DNA of 7,695 nt, from assembly GCA_937967345.1 (NCBI GenBank), contig CALBTN010000210.1, positions 1 through 7,695 of the forward strand, in the 5' to 3' direction. Positions 6,864 through 7,695 of this stretch are shown here, piece after piece; within the stretch, counting starts at the first letter, position 1; the number at the start of each line of letters is the position of its first letter. The notes below the pieces were generated by a model that was not told the DNA's origin, searched no databases, and worked only from the letters and a program-made list of their open reading frames with translations. This DNA comes from an uncultured Rubrivivax sp. (GTDB lineage: Bacteria > Pseudomonadota > Gammaproteobacteria > Burkholderiales > Burkholderiaceae_C). Both the position numbers and the translations under genes were made by a program.

Positions 6864-7328
6864 ATGCACGGCAGCACGCGTCCGTTGTGGCTCGGCGAAC
6901 TCCGGCCCGGCATGCGCCTCGCGCTGCCGGCGTTCGATTTCAGCGCCGAGCTCGTGGCCGGCTACGCCGAGCTGCTCGACGCCCGCCACCCGGTGCACGT
7001 CGACGCCGCGTACGCGAAGACGACGCGCTACGGCCGCCTCATCGCCCACGGCCCACTCGTCATCGCCAAGGTGCTGGCGATGCTCGGCGGCGTGTTCGGC
7101 GAGGCCTTGCAGGTGCTGCTGGGTGTCGGCGCGTGGCGCTTCTACGGCCCGGTGTTCGTCGGCGACCGCGTGGCCGTCGAGTGCACCGTGCTCGACGTGA
7201 GCGCGGCCAAGGGCGCCAGTGCGGGATCGGTGGAGATCGAGCTCCGCGTGTTGGCCGCCGACGGCTCGCTCGCGCAGCGCGGCACGGCCAGCGTGCTGAT
7301 CTCGCGCGCCGCGGCCGCAAGCGCCTGA
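6864..7328 (+). CDS. MaoC-like hotdog-fold enoyl-CoA hydratase/dehydratase
   Basis: This 154-aa protein matches the size of single-domain MaoC/R-hydratase proteins, which add water to trans-2-enoyl-CoA as dimers in the cytoplasm. The hydratase segment is YAELLDARHPVHVDAAYAKT (34-53), followed by RYGRLIAHGPLV (55-66). His45 matches the catalytic His. The usual GD-x-N/H-P-x-H here reads DA-R-H-P-V-H, so the position normally held by the catalytic Asp is Ala40 and the Asp is one residue earlier (Asp39). Activity may be altered. WRFYGPVFVGDRVAVECTVL (91-110) is the typical second half. The start is the ATG at 6864, with GGAG at 6852-6855 placed 8 nt upstream. A GTG at 6855 overlapping the receptor's stop is the alternative and would add three residues. 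It lies 5 bp after the receptor gene and 29 bp before the dehydrogenase gene. Confidence 0.88.
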   Translation: MHGSTRPLWLGELRPGMRLALPAFDFSAELVAGYAELLDARHPVHVDAAYAKTTRYGRLIAHGPLVIAKVLAMLGGVFGEALQVLLGVGAWRFYGPVFVGDRVAVECTVLDVSAAKGASAGSVEIELRVLAADGSLAQRGTASVLISRAAAASA

Positions 7329-7357
7329 TCCAGCTCACCCATCGGATTCCACCGCCC

Positions 7358-7695
7358 ATGCCACCAACCGAGCGCCGGGCTCCCGGCAACAGCGTCGACC
7401 GCGTAGCCTTTCGCGACATGGCCCGCAAGTTCGCCGAGCGCGAAATCAAGCCGCCCTGGCAGCAGGCCGACCGCGAGGCGAGGTTCCCTCGGGAGTTCTA
7501 CGTCGCCGCCGCCAAGGCCGGGCTGATCGGCCTGCACATCCCCGAGTCGCTCGGCGGCGCCGATCTCGGCGTCACCGAGGAGGCGATCTCGATCGAGGAG
7601 CAGGCGAAGGCGAACCCGAACCTCGCGATCGTCGCGCTGATCCAGGGCGTGGCGGGCTCGCTGCTGGCCGAGCACGGCCACGCGCTGCACCACGC
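7358..7695 (+). CDS. Acyl-CoA dehydrogenase, N-terminal part (3'-truncated)
   Basis: Only the first 112 codons are in the window. The likely role is FAD-dependent alpha,beta-dehydrogenation of an acyl-CoA. The visible part is the all-helical N-terminal domain: RVAFRDMARKFAEREIKPPW (15-34), QQADREARFPREFYVAAAKA (35-54), GLIGLHIPESLGGADLG (55-71), a Glu-rich helix with EEAISIEEQAKANPNLA (74-90), and ALIQGVAGSLLAEHG (93-107). These match family patterns such as FPRELY and GL-IPE-GG. The catalytic Glu and the FAD-binding C-terminal domain lie beyond the edge. The start is the ATG at 7358; no clear Shine-Dalgarno site precedes it, and the ATG at 7418 would cut into the conserved first helix. A long frame on the opposite strand over this region is a shadow. 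It follows the hydratase by 29 bp, in the same direction and probably the same operon. Confidence 0.88.
   Translation, partial: MPPTERRAPGNSVDRVAFRDMARKFAEREIKPPWQQADREARFPREFYVAAAKAGLIGLHIPESLGGADLGVTEEAISIEEQAKANPNLAIVALIQGVAGSLLAEHGHALHH

Noticed and set aside
7142..7693. Minus-strand open frame over the end of the hydratase gene and the acyl-CoA dehydrogenase gene
   Set aside because: The + strand here encodes a clear MaoC C-terminus and the acyl-CoA dehydrogenase N-terminal domain. The minus frame has no recognisable motif.

Overview
The window is GC-rich DNA whose third codon positions are nearly all G or C, and it is tightly packed with genes. A periplasmic tripartite-tricarboxylate (Bug/TctC-type) receptor sits beside acyl-CoA genes. 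Together these suggest an environmental betaproteobacterium, most likely order Burkholderiales. This is an inference from gene style, because the window holds no rRNA or other taxonomic marker.

Layout from left to right. (1) A 5'-truncated AMP-forming acyl-CoA synthetase (+) ends at 1501. (2) A 172-bp gap separates it from the convergent neighbour. The gap is almost filled by one 161-bp imperfect palindrome (1501-1661) with a perfect core at its centre. (3) A leftward operon reads, in transcription order, nitronate monooxygenase-like flavoprotein (5722 to 4601), alpha-methylacyl-CoA racemase-like family III CoA-transferase (4581 to 3556), DMT/EamA transporter 1 (3541 to 2579) and DMT/EamA transporter 2 (2582 to 1674). 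The gaps are 19 bp, 14 bp and a 4-base overlap. (4) A 158-bp divergent control region (5723-5880) carries a leftward promoter candidate and a small inverted repeat that could be an operator. (5) A rightward operon holds the Bug receptor (5881-6858), a MaoC-like hydratase (6864-7328) and an acyl-CoA dehydrogenase that runs off the right edge (from 7358).

Working model (inference): the cluster imports or senses a carboxylic acid, activates it to a CoA thioester and degrades it. The ligase makes the thioester, the racemase sets the 2-methyl stereochemistry, the acyl-CoA dehydrogenase introduces the double bond and the MaoC protein hydrates it. That would suit a 2-methyl-branched substrate such as an isoprenoid or sterol side chain. 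The substrate cannot be read from the sequence. The two EamA proteins could export a metabolite or be passengers.

No wholly new system is evident. The points most worth a second look are the long palindrome, the shifted catalytic Asp in the MaoC protein, the short C-terminus of the racemase and the compact divergent control region. No tRNA, rRNA, CRISPR array, transposase or integrase was seen.
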